Source: Mucilaginibacter xinganensis (lineage in GTDB: Bacteria; Bacteroidota; Bacteroidia; Sphingobacteriales; Sphingobacteriaceae). From it: 64,000 nucleotides of DNA. The position numbers and the translations under genes were made by a program. Position 1 is the stretch's first letter. The number at the start of each line of letters is the position of its first letter. The stretch is from contig NZ_CP022743.1 of NCBI RefSeq assembly GCF_002257585.1, positions 2,604,001 through 2,668,000 of the forward strand, in the 5' to 3' direction. Positions 54,530-62,443 of the stretch are shown here, one piece after another. The notes beneath the pieces are model-generated. The model was not told the origin of the DNA. It was given only the letters and a program-made list of their open reading frames with translations, and did not search any database.

Positions 54530-55549
54530 TTAATTATTACTGTCAGTTAATCTGATATTCAGCGTTGCTTTGTAAGTTTCACCGTTATTGCTGATTAATA
54601 GTTCAAAACCGTCCGGATAGATTAATTCCAGCCGGCGTTTGATATTCAGCAGTCCGATACCGCTGGAAGTGTCCTTTTGGCTATGACTGATCTTATTACT
54701 TACCACCATGGAGAGCAACTGACCTGTTGTGCTGATCAATATCTTTACCGGCCTTTGTGCATCATTAACCACCCCGTGTTTAAAGGCGTTTTCTACAAAA
54801 GGTATCAGTATCAGTGACGCAACCTTTTTTTCGTTAAAATTGCCGGTTGTTTTAAATTCAACAAAAAAGTCCTCCTCAAAACGCAGGCGATAGATCTCGA
54901 TATAATTTTCTAAATACTCAATTTCCTGTTGCAGGTTAAGCATGCCATCAATACTGTTATTGAGCATGTAGCGCATGAGCTGCGAAAGTTTAATGATAGC
55001 ATCAGCCACCTTTTCTGATACAGGGTAAGCTAACGAATATAAGTAATTGAGCGTATTGTATAAAAAATGGGGGTTTATCTGTGTTTTTAAAAACAGCAGC
55101 TCTGCACGTATTTTTTCCTGTTTCAATTGTTCTGTTTCCTGTTCCTTATGGTAAGTATCCATTAGTGCCCAGGCAATAAAGCTGAATAAAATGGGCTGCA
55201 TGGCCCGCCACCAGTTATCACTGATATAGTAAAGCAACTTTACGGATGGATCGTAATTGCCATATCCAAGCAACCATAAATAGATCACTTCTTCAATCAG
55301 GTAGCGGCAACCGACAAATAAGCCATCGGCTATGATCAGCCCTGAAATAAGCAGCGGAAGCTTCTTTAACTTTAAAAACCTCGGATAGACAAAAAAGAAA
55401 CAGAAAGAAAATTCAACAAAACTGGCTAAAAGGTTCGACCATACATAAGGCTGGGAACCCCTGCTATTGGCTATGTTATCAATATACAGGTAAAGCGTAT
55501 AACAGGCCCATGCCAACAGATAGTAAATGGCTACCCGATTTCTTTTCAT
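54530..55549 (-). CDS. LytS-type sensor histidine kinase
   Basis: The product is 339 aa from the ATG at 55549 (MKRNRVAIYYLLAWACYTLY). Four transmembrane helices occupy the first ~150 residues without a large extracytoplasmic sensor. A His_kinase domain follows with FLKTQINPHFLYNTLNYLYS (phospho-histidine in NPHFLYN). The ATP-binding domain has FVENAFKHGVV (N-box) and GIGLLNIKRRLELIYP (G-box). It is the first gene of the pair with the LytTR regulator. Upstream TATATTTG lies immediately before the ATG. Confidence 0.93.
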   Translation of the reverse strand: MKRNRVAIYYLLAWACYTLYLYIDNIANSRGSQPYVWSNLLASFVEFSFCFFFVYPRFLKLKKLPLLISGLIIADGLFVGCRYLIEEVIYLWLLGYGNYDPSVKLLYYISDNWWRAMQPILFSFIAWALMDTYHKEQETEQLKQEKIRAELLFLKTQINPHFLYNTLNYLYSLAYPVSEKVADAIIKLSQLMRYMLNNSIDGMLNLQQEIEYLENYIEIYRLRFEEDFFVEFKTTGNFNEKKVASLILIPFVENAFKHGVVNDAQRPVKILISTTGQLLSMVVSNKISHSQKDTSSGIGLLNIKRRLELIYPDGFELLISNNGETYKATLNIRLTDSNN

Positions 55550-55553
55550 GATC

Positions 55554-55561
55554 CAAATATA
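55554..55561 (-). promoter_or_regulatory. -7 promoter box (TATATTTG) for the LytS-type kinase
   Basis: The reverse strand reads TATATTTG and ends 4 nt before the kinase ATG, so transcription would start at or within a base or two of the start codon. Confidence 0.45.
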
Positions 55562-55755
55562 TATCAACAGCAGCTAACACTAAGGTTTTATTATCCCAAC
55601 AGGCCTTTTCGTTATACCAAAGCTTTTACATCGGCTACTAAAATGATATAGCGCTTCAAAGCGGCTTTGGGATAATACTTTGGGGCTTTGGGATAACAAA
55701 ATTTAGCAGGCGGGATAGCCTGGGCATATTTGTACCGTACAAAAAAATAACGATA

Positions 55756-56820
55756 ATGAAAACTATAAACCTTTTACGATTTGTAATACTATTTGCATTT
55801 GTGTTAAATAATGGAACGGTTAAGGCACAGCAGGCAGATAGCGCACGCCACCTGATAGATACACTGTTGCAATTCAGCAAGAATAACTCACTTTTCAGCA
55901 GCCAGGCCAACTGGAAAAAAATAGCAGACAGTGTGCGTTTTAAAGCTGCAAACGCAGGCACCATTAAAGAAGCTTTACCTGCCGTTCAGCTACTTTATCA
56001 ATTATTGGGTGACTACCATGGCTTTATTACCTATAACAATAGATACTACGGCTGGCAGGGAAACAATAAACCGCTGGATAAAACAACACACGCCATACTG
56101 ATAAAGAAGATAAAGGAGGGGTATCAACTAAAAAAGGAAACACTCGAAAAAGGCTATGGATACCTGCTCATCCCGGATAATAACCCCACGCACCATGGCG
56201 CGGTTAACGAAATAGCCAGGCAGATCAGGGATTCGCTGGCGGCGCTTGATCCGGCAAAATTAAAAGGCCTGGTCATCGATTTGCGGTTAAACCCCGGCGG
56301 TGATATGTATGCCATGATAGGTGGCTTAACCAATTTATTTGAACCCGGTAAATTAGGCGCATTTATTTTCCCCGGGACAAATAAAGAAGAAAGCTGGAAT
56401 GTTAAGAGCAGCAACGCTGTTGATAAGGTATATAGCGGGTCGGATACGGTATGTACCATCAACCGGCGGGGTAAAGCATTATACAATTTAAAAGTTGTGG
56501 TATTGATAGGCCCTTATACCTGCAGTTCGGGTGAGGCACTGGCCATCTCCTTTAAAGGCCGGGGAAACACCTGGTTTATCGGTGAAAATACCGGTGGATA
56601 TACCACTTCTAATACTTCCTTTCAATACACCAATGAGATAGGTGTATTTGTAGCTACAGCAGTAGAAGCCGATCGGAACGGACACGTGTACGCCGATGAC
56701 GTTAAACCCGATGACGAGCTGATAGCGGGTGATGATTTTGATAATTTAAAAAACGACCTGAAGGTAATCGCCGCCCTCAAATGGCTTAAGCATAAATCGC
56801 ATCACCCTCTCTTTCAATAA
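55756..56820 (+). CDS. S41-family peptidase, short form
   Basis: The 354-aa protein has signal peptide MKTINLLRFVILFAFVLNNG (then TVKAQ). The catalytic core includes LKGLVIDLRLNPGGDMYAMI and the nucleophile serine in GPYTCSSGEALAIS. No PDZ domain is obvious, unlike the protein near 30 kb. It is divergent from the two-component pair and precedes the EreA-like gene by 21 nt on the same strand, so the two are probably co-transcribed. Confidence 0.88.
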   Translation: MKTINLLRFVILFAFVLNNGTVKAQQADSARHLIDTLLQFSKNNSLFSSQANWKKIADSVRFKAANAGTIKEALPAVQLLYQLLGDYHGFITYNNRYYGWQGNNKPLDKTTHAILIKKIKEGYQLKKETLEKGYGYLLIPDNNPTHHGAVNEIARQIRDSLAALDPAKLKGLVIDLRLNPGGDMYAMIGGLTNLFEPGKLGAFIFPGTNKEESWNVKSSNAVDKVYSGSDTVCTINRRGKALYNLKVVVLIGPYTCSSGEALAISFKGRGNTWFIGENTGGYTTSNTSFQYTNEIGVFVATAVEADRNGHVYADDVKPDDELIAGDDFDNLKNDLKVIAALKWLKHKSHHPLFQ

Positions 56821-56841
56821 CCCTGATCAATATTAAAGCAA

Positions 56842-57990
56842 ATGAAAAAAAACCTTTTATTAGTAGTACTTCTGGCATCGAATTTAAGCTTCAGCCAGAC
56901 AAAGAAAACCCTTACCGACGCGGATAAATTGAACAAGTGTATCGCAGCTAACACCAGCTATTTTACCTTTAACGGGCAGCAGCCGGTTGGCAAAGGCTGG
57001 GATACTCTAGAAAATTTGTTTGCCGATAACCAGTTTGTTGCCTGGGGTGAATATCATAATTCTCCCTTACTTTCCCAATTAACAGCTTGTGCCCTGGCAA
57101 GCGCCAGCAAACACGGTTATAAGAAATGGTGCGTTGAAACAGGCCCTTTTGCAGCATCAGAATTAATGCGGATCTCGCGTGCTGAAAGCCCGGCAGATAC
57201 ATTAGAACAGCTGTACAGAGACGGGTATCCGCAAATCGGTACTTTCCCGTTTTTCAGCACCCGGGAAGACGCCCAGATGCTGCTTGCCGCCAATAAATTT
57301 AATTTTACCATCTGGGGGATCGATCAGGAATTTCAAATGAGTTTTCCTTACTGCCTTGGCAAAGTTTACTATGCGCAATCGAATAATTTACGACAACGCT
57401 ATAAAGCCGTTTACGATAGCTTACAAGCCAGGTGGTGGTACCCGAGTACGCAGCTTTTAGATAGCTTTAGGAACGTCATCCCCCAAAGGCGATATAAAAC
57501 CGTTTTGAACGCGGTTAATATCTCTAAAGAAATTTACCGCAACAATGACAACGCAGGCCGTGCCATTTTGATGAAGAATAATTTCTTTAAATATTATGAT
57601 CATGCATCTAAAAACGAAAAAGTGTTTTTTAAAATGGGAAACAATCATTTAGCTAAAGGAATGAATTTGCAAACCAACTTGTATGATATCGGCAACGCTG
57701 TTTACGAACTTGCCCAACACAATAAAACTGGGTTCGCCAACGTATATTTAATGGTACGATATACTTTTGAAAATGCTAAGTTAGTGGATGATTTTGTCAG
57801 CGATGAAAAAGAGAACCCGAGCGTGTTTTTAAAATTGTATGATAAGGACAAATGGGTTTTGCTTGATCTCAGGCCATTAAAGGTCCGATACGATAACTCC
57901 CTATCAAGGGATGCTTATCAGGTCATCGAGAAATATGATTATGTTTTGATCTCGCCCGAGATCCTTAAAATTGAAGAACGGAAAAAATAA
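56842..57990 (+). CDS. Secreted EreA/ChaN-like protein
   Basis: The 382-aa protein has signal peptide MKKNLLLVVLLASNLSFSQ. The arrangement WGEYHNSPLLSQL, KWCVETGPFAASEL and FKMGNNHLAKGM recalls the erythromycin-esterase/TIKI/ChaN superfamily, which shares an E-x-H and H-x-x-x-G metal or active-site layout. Substrate is unknown and true macrolide esterase activity should not be assumed. It lies 21 nt downstream of the S41 peptidase. Confidence 0.55.
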   Translation: MKKNLLLVVLLASNLSFSQTKKTLTDADKLNKCIAANTSYFTFNGQQPVGKGWDTLENLFADNQFVAWGEYHNSPLLSQLTACALASASKHGYKKWCVETGPFAASELMRISRAESPADTLEQLYRDGYPQIGTFPFFSTREDAQMLLAANKFNFTIWGIDQEFQMSFPYCLGKVYYAQSNNLRQRYKAVYDSLQARWWYPSTQLLDSFRNVIPQRRYKTVLNAVNISKEIYRNNDNAGRAILMKNNFFKYYDHASKNEKVFFKMGNNHLAKGMNLQTNLYDIGNAVYELAQHNKTGFANVYLMVRYTFENAKLVDDFVSDEKENPSVFLKLYDKDKWVLLDLRPLKVRYDNSLSRDAYQVIEKYDYVLISPEILKIEERKK

Positions 57991-58134
57991 AAACATAGGC
58001 GTACTGAGGAGCACTTACACTGCACCAATTAATCAAAGTCCTAACTCCTTAGAAAGAGAAACGTCCTACATATTAAAGCGGGAAGCAATAAAATAATTAT
58101 AAATCATGATGAAATTAATCATAATTGGCGAGGC

Positions 58135-58620
58135 TTAACAAAAATTTAACCAATCGTCGGCCACCCGATATTTACACATGATGAAATTCTGCGTGTGTTT
58201 TAGTGATGTTTCATATCTGGTAGCAGTGCCGGCGGAAAATTCGTTTCCTATCAATGCATTTACTTGACGGTTACGTTCTTTGAAAATCTCGAGCATAAAC
58301 CTCGCCTTTTGCTCTTTGCCTAAATAGGTATCTTTTAGGCGTTGGGTAGTTAATTTTTCTTCTTTTTGATTGAGCGCCTGCTGAGCGGCATACATATTTG
58401 CCCTGAATTGATCAAGGTAAGTGTTTGGGGATTTGACGTTCTCCTTAGTTTCTTTCATCCGACCGGCAGCAATATTCCACTCCAGAGGGTCAACTTCACA
58501 GTTGGCGGAAAGTTTTGATCTATAGCCATTTACAGTTATTCTTGCGTAAATTGGTATCGGGCCCGATTCGTAATTTTTGGGTTTTTTGAGTTGAAAAAGT
58601 AAGCTGAAATTTGACTGCAT
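58135..58620 (-). pseudogene. Truncated tyrosine integrase (N-terminal part only)
   Basis: The 161-aa product has the Arm-binding domain (FSLLFQLKKPKNYESGPIPI and ITVNGYRSKLSANCEVDPLEW) and the start of the SAM-like core-binding domain (NEFSAGTATRYETSLKHTQN). It ends in KYRVADDWLNFC where complete integrases continue for about 250 more residues, including the R-H-R-Y catalytic domain. No continuation is found in other frames downstream, so this is a deletion remnant. A TAATTTTG box lies at 58643-58650 on the same strand. It lies to the left of the tRNA-derived attachment site. Confidence 0.8.
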
Positions 58621-58642
58621 AATTTTGTTAAAAAAAAGGTGA

Positions 58643-58650
58643 CAAAATTA
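58643..58650 (-). promoter_or_regulatory. -7 promoter box (TAATTTTG) for the integrase remnant
   Basis: The reverse strand reads TAATTTTG, a TAnnTTTG match 22 nt before the ATG. Confidence 0.35.
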
Positions 58651-58720
58651 GCTTTGCAGATACTTTTGCGCAAGATGTTCATTTTTTTTTAACTTATTGT
58701 AAATCAATTGATTATACGCT

Positions 58721-58760
58721 ATTCGGTGAGTGGCATTTTAAGAACGCTAACTCACCGAAT
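58721..58760. repeat. Perfect 11-bp inverted repeat next to the attachment site
   Basis: ATTCGGTGAGT (58721-58731) pairs with ACTCACCGAAT (58750-58760). The word CACTCACC follows at once (58761-58768), so the half-site occurs three times. The location between integrase and attachment site suits recombinase arm binding. Confidence 0.6.
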
Positions 58761-58812
58761 CACTCACCAGAATAACTGTAAATAATGGTCGTTTTAGCGC
58801 GCTTTTTAACCA

Positions 58813-58848
58813 AAAAAGCCTGCAAATCATACGATTTGTAGGCTTTTT
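58813..58848. terminator. Hairpin terminator retained downstream of the tRNA fragment
   Basis: AAAAAGCCTGCAAATC (58813-58828) pairs with 58833-58848 (one G-T pair) around a 4-nt loop. This looks like the original terminator of the tRNA gene whose 3' end lies at 58890-58871 on the reverse strand. Confidence 0.8.
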
Positions 58849-58870
58849 GGTCATTTGATAGTGAAATCAG

Positions 58871-58890
58871 TGGAGCCGGAGGGATTCGAA
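58871..58890 (-). other. tRNA 3'-end fragment (attachment site of an integrated element)
   Basis: The reverse strand reads TTCGAATCCCTCCGGCTCCA. This is a T-loop, T-stem 3' strand (CCCTC), acceptor 3' strand (CGGCTCC) and discriminator A. No tRNA 5' part exists on the right; the match stops at the T-loop. This is the pattern left when an element integrates into the 3' end of a tRNA gene and displaces the rest. The isotype cannot be read from this part. Confidence 0.75.
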
Positions 58891-59009
58891 AAATCGTGCT
58901 ATCCTCTAAAACCTCGTTTAAAGCGTTTTTAAGCGGTTTTTTATTTTGTTTCATATATAAAAAAATACGTTTTGGCAGTGGATTGGCAGTGGCAAATATT
59001 GTATTTAAC

Positions 59010-59552
59010 CTAATCCTGCCATGATGTTAATCTACCATTTCTGAAATAGTAGTATTCTGTAGCGCTTGGTAGAAAATCATCCCTATATACCCATTGCGAT
59101 TCATCTCCGAATGAATAGTGACTTGAATTAATTATTGTAGGGTATTTACCATCTTTTATATCCAAAATCATATCTTCAGTCATTCCAATTGTAATATCTT
59201 TTGCCACTACCAACGGGCCATATTTCTTGCCATACTTCTTAATTAATTTTGAAATAAGCTTTACCTGATTATGCAGATAATTTACAGCATAATCTAAGTT
59301 TTTTGCACTGTCTAAATCCTTAGAATTTATTAAAACATCTTTACCGTGAAATTCAATATAGTAATATGGGGCAATCCTAATGTTCTTTAAGTAAACCGTA
59401 TCCCCAGCATGAATAGTTCCGATTATCTTTTTTGAATTAATATTTCTAAATGGCATATCTTTAATGCTAATCACTTCAGTAGGAAATATATTTTGACCAT
59501 TGGCAGTTTTAAAAAATAAAATAATTCCAACCAACATAATCAATACTTTCAT
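59010..59552 (-). CDS. Secreted protein with SH3-like and BamE/SmpA-like parts
   Basis: The 180-aa protein has signal peptide MKVLIMLVGIILFFKTANG. An SH3-like N-terminal half (IHAGDTVYLKNIRIAPYYYI) is followed by a region with IGMTEDMILDIKDGKYPTI and YYYFRNGRLTSWQD, which matches the small BamE-like fold. The function is unknown. It forms a pair with the preceding lipoprotein gene (3-nt gap) inside the integrated element. It may be cargo carried by the element. Confidence 0.6.
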   Translation of the reverse strand: MKVLIMLVGIILFFKTANGQNIFPTEVISIKDMPFRNINSKKIIGTIHAGDTVYLKNIRIAPYYYIEFHGKDVLINSKDLDSAKNLDYAVNYLHNQVKLISKLIKKYGKKYGPLVVAKDITIGMTEDMILDIKDGKYPTIINSSHYSFGDESQWVYRDDFLPSATEYYYFRNGRLTSWQD

Positions 59553-59554
59553 TG

Positions 59555-59947
59555 CTATTTAAAATTATTAGCTGTGAACGTAACTAGTATTTTAACATCA
59601 TAATTACCATCATTAGACGGCCCGTGAACGCCATCTTTAGCAATTAATTTACCATTTGCATATACTGATATTATATACCTATCATCTGCAAAACTCATAT
59701 TCCCCATCATTTCTGGTTGAATTTTATCTCCAATATTAACAGTAGTATTAATTATCAACGAGTCTTTTTGATTATCGTATTTTTTTATATCTCCTGTTAA
59801 AAGGTTTGTGATTAAAATGGTAGAAGGATGCGATCCTGGATAGAATTTAAATGTAACGTTATTTATCACAGACTTTTTAGAAGTATCTTTTTTGCAAGAG
59901 ATAACACATAAGCAAATTGCTAAATAGATAAAGAATAGGTTTTTCAT
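59555..59947 (-). CDS. Small lipoprotein
   Basis: The 130-aa protein starts MKNLFFIYLAICLCVISCKK with lipobox VISC. The rest is beta-rich (FKFYPGSHPSTILITNLLTG, ISVYANGKLIAKDG). No family recognised. It is 3 nt upstream of the 180-aa secreted gene and 17 nt downstream of the S24 repressor, so all three share one strand and possibly one transcript. Confidence 0.6.
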   Translation of the reverse strand: MKNLFFIYLAICLCVISCKKDTSKKSVINNVTFKFYPGSHPSTILITNLLTGDIKKYDNQKDSLIINTTVNIGDKIQPEMMGNMSFADDRYIISVYANGKLIAKDGVHGPSNDGNYDVKILVTFTANNFK

Positions 59948-59964
59948 TGTTTTATAATTTATTA

Positions 59965-60762
59965 TTAAGGTTTAACCATAAAATGATGTACAGCAAATAA
60001 CTGAGCTATATCAGATAGTTTTAATATTTCATCTTCATATTTTGGATTAATTGAGTGAATGGTAATAAGTCCTTTTTCAACATCATGGTCAACTATATTT
60101 TTTATCAAAATACCGTCTGTTTCATGAACTATTACCCAGTGCTTTACTTTGTTAATATGAAGTTTGTTTTTCCAATGATGATGAGGAAGCTCTCTTGCTA
60201 TAGCCAGCCATCCCGGCAGCGCTAACATGTGAAGTAAACTTTCTTCTGTGGTCATCATGCTATCACCTACAATTTCAAAAGCCATATAGTGGCCCCGGAA
60301 TTCCTTTTCAACATCAATTGATATAGTTCTCAAATCTTCATAAAATTCAGGATCCTGAAACCCTCTCAAATAACCGCCGCGGGCCTTTTGCCCGGCAATA
60401 ACTTTAATACGCATTCTGATTATACCATCTTCCCTATGTTCAAACTTGGAGCCATCATTATTATAATCGTTCGGGTCTGAAGCGAGATATAAAGGTTCGG
60501 CTTCTATTCTGGGGTTTTTTACATTGGATTCCTGATTTTGAGGTTTATTTTCCACATGTAAAATATTATCGCTTCGTTTTTCATTTGTAAAAACATTTGG
60601 ATAGGCTGATAGTAGTTTTTCTCTGAAAATAGCATTTAAAGGTTCTCTCCTTAGATGATGCCCAAGGTTTTGTCTTGTCATTTTTAGCTTGTCAGCTACG
60701 GAATTGATCTCAATACCAGCGCCTTTAAGCTTTTTTTTAAGGTTTTCACCCTCTTTTTCCAT
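59965..60762 (-). CDS. Phage-type repressor with S24 (LexA/CI-like) peptidase domain
   Basis: The 265-aa protein has an N-terminal helix-turn-helix (EINSVADKLKMTRQNLGHHL), a linker and a C-terminal S24 domain. The catalytic serine is S168 in FEIVGDSMM and lysine K221 in DGILIKNIVD. A cleavage site G-G is likely near GQKARGGYL (129-130). In phages such repressors self-cleave with RecA after DNA damage and release lytic genes. It is divergent from the early gene at 60880, with palindromic operators between. Confidence 0.8.
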   Translation of the reverse strand: MEKEGENLKKKLKGAGIEINSVADKLKMTRQNLGHHLRREPLNAIFREKLLSAYPNVFTNEKRSDNILHVENKPQNQESNVKNPRIEAEPLYLASDPNDYNNDGSKFEHREDGIIRMRIKVIAGQKARGGYLRGFQDPEFYEDLRTISIDVEKEFRGHYMAFEIVGDSMMTTEESLLHMLALPGWLAIARELPHHHWKNKLHINKVKHWVIVHETDGILIKNIVDHDVEKGLITIHSINPKYEDEILKLSDIAQLFAVHHFMVKP

Positions 60763-60786
60763 TGGTAAAATGTGTTGATAAATTTT

Positions 60787-60839
60787 ATGTAAAATATTTT
60801 ACATTTTATTTTGCATTTGTAAAATGTAATATTACATTT
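60787..60839. promoter_or_regulatory. Paired 18-bp operator palindromes between repressor and early genes
   Basis: ATGTAAAATATTTTACAT (60787-60804) and AAATGTAATATTACATTT (60822-60839) are both perfect palindromes with centres 35 bp apart. A CATTTTA...TAAAATG pair (60803-60825) lies between. The position in the divergent promoter region fits cooperative repressor binding. Confidence 0.7.
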
Positions 60840-60879
60840 GTCATGTTATATAAGCAAACATAATTAAATATAATCAACA

Positions 60880-61098
60880 ATGGAAACAATCCAAATGCCA
60901 AAAAGCAGAGCTGAACAACTTAATGAATTGGAAGTTGGAGGAAGCTTGCCAATCGAAAATGAAGATCGTAAGAGTTGGGCAAACACAATTACACGTGTCC
61001 ACTCAGATACAATCAAGCAATTCACGATCCGTACCGACCGGGATGAAAACAAGCAAACCCGCGTATGGCGATTAAAAGACATCCAGGCAGCCAGCTAA
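60880..61098 (+). CDS. Small early phage-type protein (72 aa)
   Basis: The frame reads METIQMPKSRAEQLNELEVG and later VHSDTIKQFTIRTDRDENKQ. It is basic and charged without a known domain and opens the rightward operon opposite the repressor. Cro-like or DNA-binding function is plausible from position only. Confidence 0.6.
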   Translation: METIQMPKSRAEQLNELEVGGSLPIENEDRKSWANTITRVHSDTIKQFTIRTDRDENKQTRVWRLKDIQAAS

Positions 61099-61108
61099 AA
61101 TTTAAGCT

Positions 61109-61252
61109 ATGCAAATCGTTCACTCTGCTTTTGATGAAGTAATCAAGCCAAAAACAATAAAGCGCTGTAAGGATCGCAGGTTTATTGAGGCTTTAGTTAT
61201 CAAAATCACTTTGGAAAACAACGAGAGAGTTAGAAAACAGAAACAATCATAA
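61109..61252 (+). CDS. Small early protein (47 aa)
   Basis: A short frame reads MQIVHSAFDEVIKPKTIKRC, KDRRFIEALVIKITLENNER, VRKQKQS. It is strongly basic and starts 10 nt after the previous stop. No family recognised; inferred from tight spacing and coding appearance. Confidence 0.45.
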   Translation: MQIVHSAFDEVIKPKTIKRCKDRRFIEALVIKITLENNERVRKQKQS

Positions 61253-61304
61253 ACAAGAAAGGCCCCGCAACGAACAGGGCCAATCATTAAATATCAAAAT
61301 TAAG

Positions 61305-61622
61305 ATGAGCACAAATTTAGCAACAAAAATTGAAACAATGGCAACGCTAACCGTAGTGTACAGTGCCAAGCCCTTTTATTATGTGGAGGAAGCCACAATA
61401 GAGGGAAAGAATGTAAGCGTAAGCTACTTTGATGAAAACATTGAAGAATGGGATACAGTAACCTCAAAAGTGCCTGTAAAGGCTTTATTAGAGTTTGTTA
61501 ATGAATTCTACCGGGTAGCTGAAGAAACCGACAACCGTAGTGATTTTGAATACCTGCAGGATAACCTTGAAGCAGTTGTAAGGGATTACTTAAATCATGG
61601 AAAGGGTGTTAGCCATGTATAG
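61305..61622 (+). CDS. Small early protein (105 aa)
   Basis: The frame has LTVVYSAKPFYYVEEATIEG and VSYFDENIEEWDTVTSKVPV, a beta-rich acidic domain followed by a helical tail (LLEFVNEFYRVAEETDN). No family recognised. The next short membrane frame starts within its 3' end. Confidence 0.55.
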   Translation: MSTNLATKIETMATLTVVYSAKPFYYVEEATIEGKNVSVSYFDENIEEWDTVTSKVPVKALLEFVNEFYRVAEETDNRSDFEYLQDNLEAVVRDYLNHGKGVSHV

Positions 61623-61719
61623 TTTACTTCAATACCTGATGGCAACCCTATTTTTTGTAGCCCTTGTATTTTTCATTTGGCATTGTGCTAAAATAATAGA
61701 AAGGGCTTTTAAGAAATGA
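61615..61719 (+). CDS. 34-aa single-span membrane protein
   Basis: The frame reads MYSLLQYLMATLFFVALVFF then IWHCAKIIERAFKK. It has one transmembrane helix with a basic tail. It overlaps the end of the preceding gene (an alternative start at 61597 adds six residues), and its stop overlaps the next start (ATGA). Such small hydrophobic phage proteins may be holin-like or inhibitor proteins, without proof. Confidence 0.45.
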   Translation: MYSLLQYLMATLFFVALVFFIWHCAKIIERAFKK

Positions 61720-61931
61720 ATAGCGGGATTCTATTAACCATTATCGCATGCTGTATTGTGCTGATAATATGCGGGGTATGCACTTACATAACCATAACCC
61801 TTTACATAGAGGCAAAGCAGGAAAATAAAGCCCTTGAAGACCTTTTAAAAAGGTCAAAAGAAAACGAGGAAGCAAGCCAATATATTATCAATAAGCGAAT
61901 CGCTTACCTCGAAAAGTACAAAGAAAACTAA
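61716..61931 (+). CDS. Small membrane-anchored coiled-coil protein (71 aa)
   Basis: An N-terminal transmembrane helix (MNSGILLTIIACCIVLIICG and following) precedes a charged coiled coil (EAKQENKALEDLLKRSKENE). It overlaps the preceding 34-aa frame by 4 nt. No family recognised; the layout resembles small phage lysis spanin-like or membrane accessory proteins but it sits among early genes. Confidence 0.5.
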   Translation: MNSGILLTIIACCIVLIICGVCTYITITLYIEAKQENKALEDLLKRSKENEEASQYIINKRIAYLEKYKEN

Positions 61932-61964
61932 TCAATTTTTTTTCACTCAAAATCTCAAATTATC

Positions 61965-62147
61965 ATGCAAGGAACTGTAAGAGAAATCTACTCGGTTGAA
62001 AACTCTCAATTCACCACAGTAGAAAGCCTACGGGCTATTCAAAGGGCAAAAGAAATAGCATTATCTACTAAAACAAAAGTTAAGGTTTTTTTAAATGGCA
62101 ATCCGCTTTACCTGGTTGATCGTAAAGGAAACCTTGCAGCAGCTTAA
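61965..62147 (+). CDS. Small early protein (60 aa)
   Basis: The frame reads MQGTVREIYSVENSQFTTVE and later KTKVKVFLNGNPLYLVDRKG. Compact alpha/beta or beta composition; no family recognised. Confidence 0.5.
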   Translation: MQGTVREIYSVENSQFTTVESLRAIQRAKEIALSTKTKVKVFLNGNPLYLVDRKGNLAAA

Positions 62148-62170
62148 CCATATTATAAACACTTAAGATC

Positions 62171-62371
62171 ATGAACAAAATGGAAACATTATTAGAAGCA
62201 GTTGAAACTGCGATCAATGCCGAAAATACCAATATTGAATACCACGAAAAACAACTTGCCTACCATTCTGAATACCATACTAAAGCTAAAGAAGAATCTG
62301 AACAAAGGAAGGCTACGCTGATAAGGGAATTATCGCTTTTGAAAGAATTATTGGACGAAGTGCCAGCTTAA
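62171..62371 (+). CDS. Small helical protein (66 aa)
   Basis: The frame reads METLLEAVETAINAENTNIE and later KAKEESEQRKATLIRELSLL; it is a single long amphipathic helix rich in Glu and Lys. No family recognised. Confidence 0.5.
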   Translation: MNKMETLLEAVETAINAENTNIEYHEKQLAYHSEYHTKAKEESEQRKATLIRELSLLKELLDEVPA

Positions 62372-62443
62372 AAATAACCATCGCCGATAACCACCTCAAC
62401 GCTCGCAAGGCTTGAGGTTTTCCCGGCAAAAACCTATAGTAAA

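Noticed and set aside
58760..58954. 64-codon reverse-strand frame
   Set aside because: It runs through the hairpin terminator and the tRNA 3'-end fragment, so its protein has no independent support.
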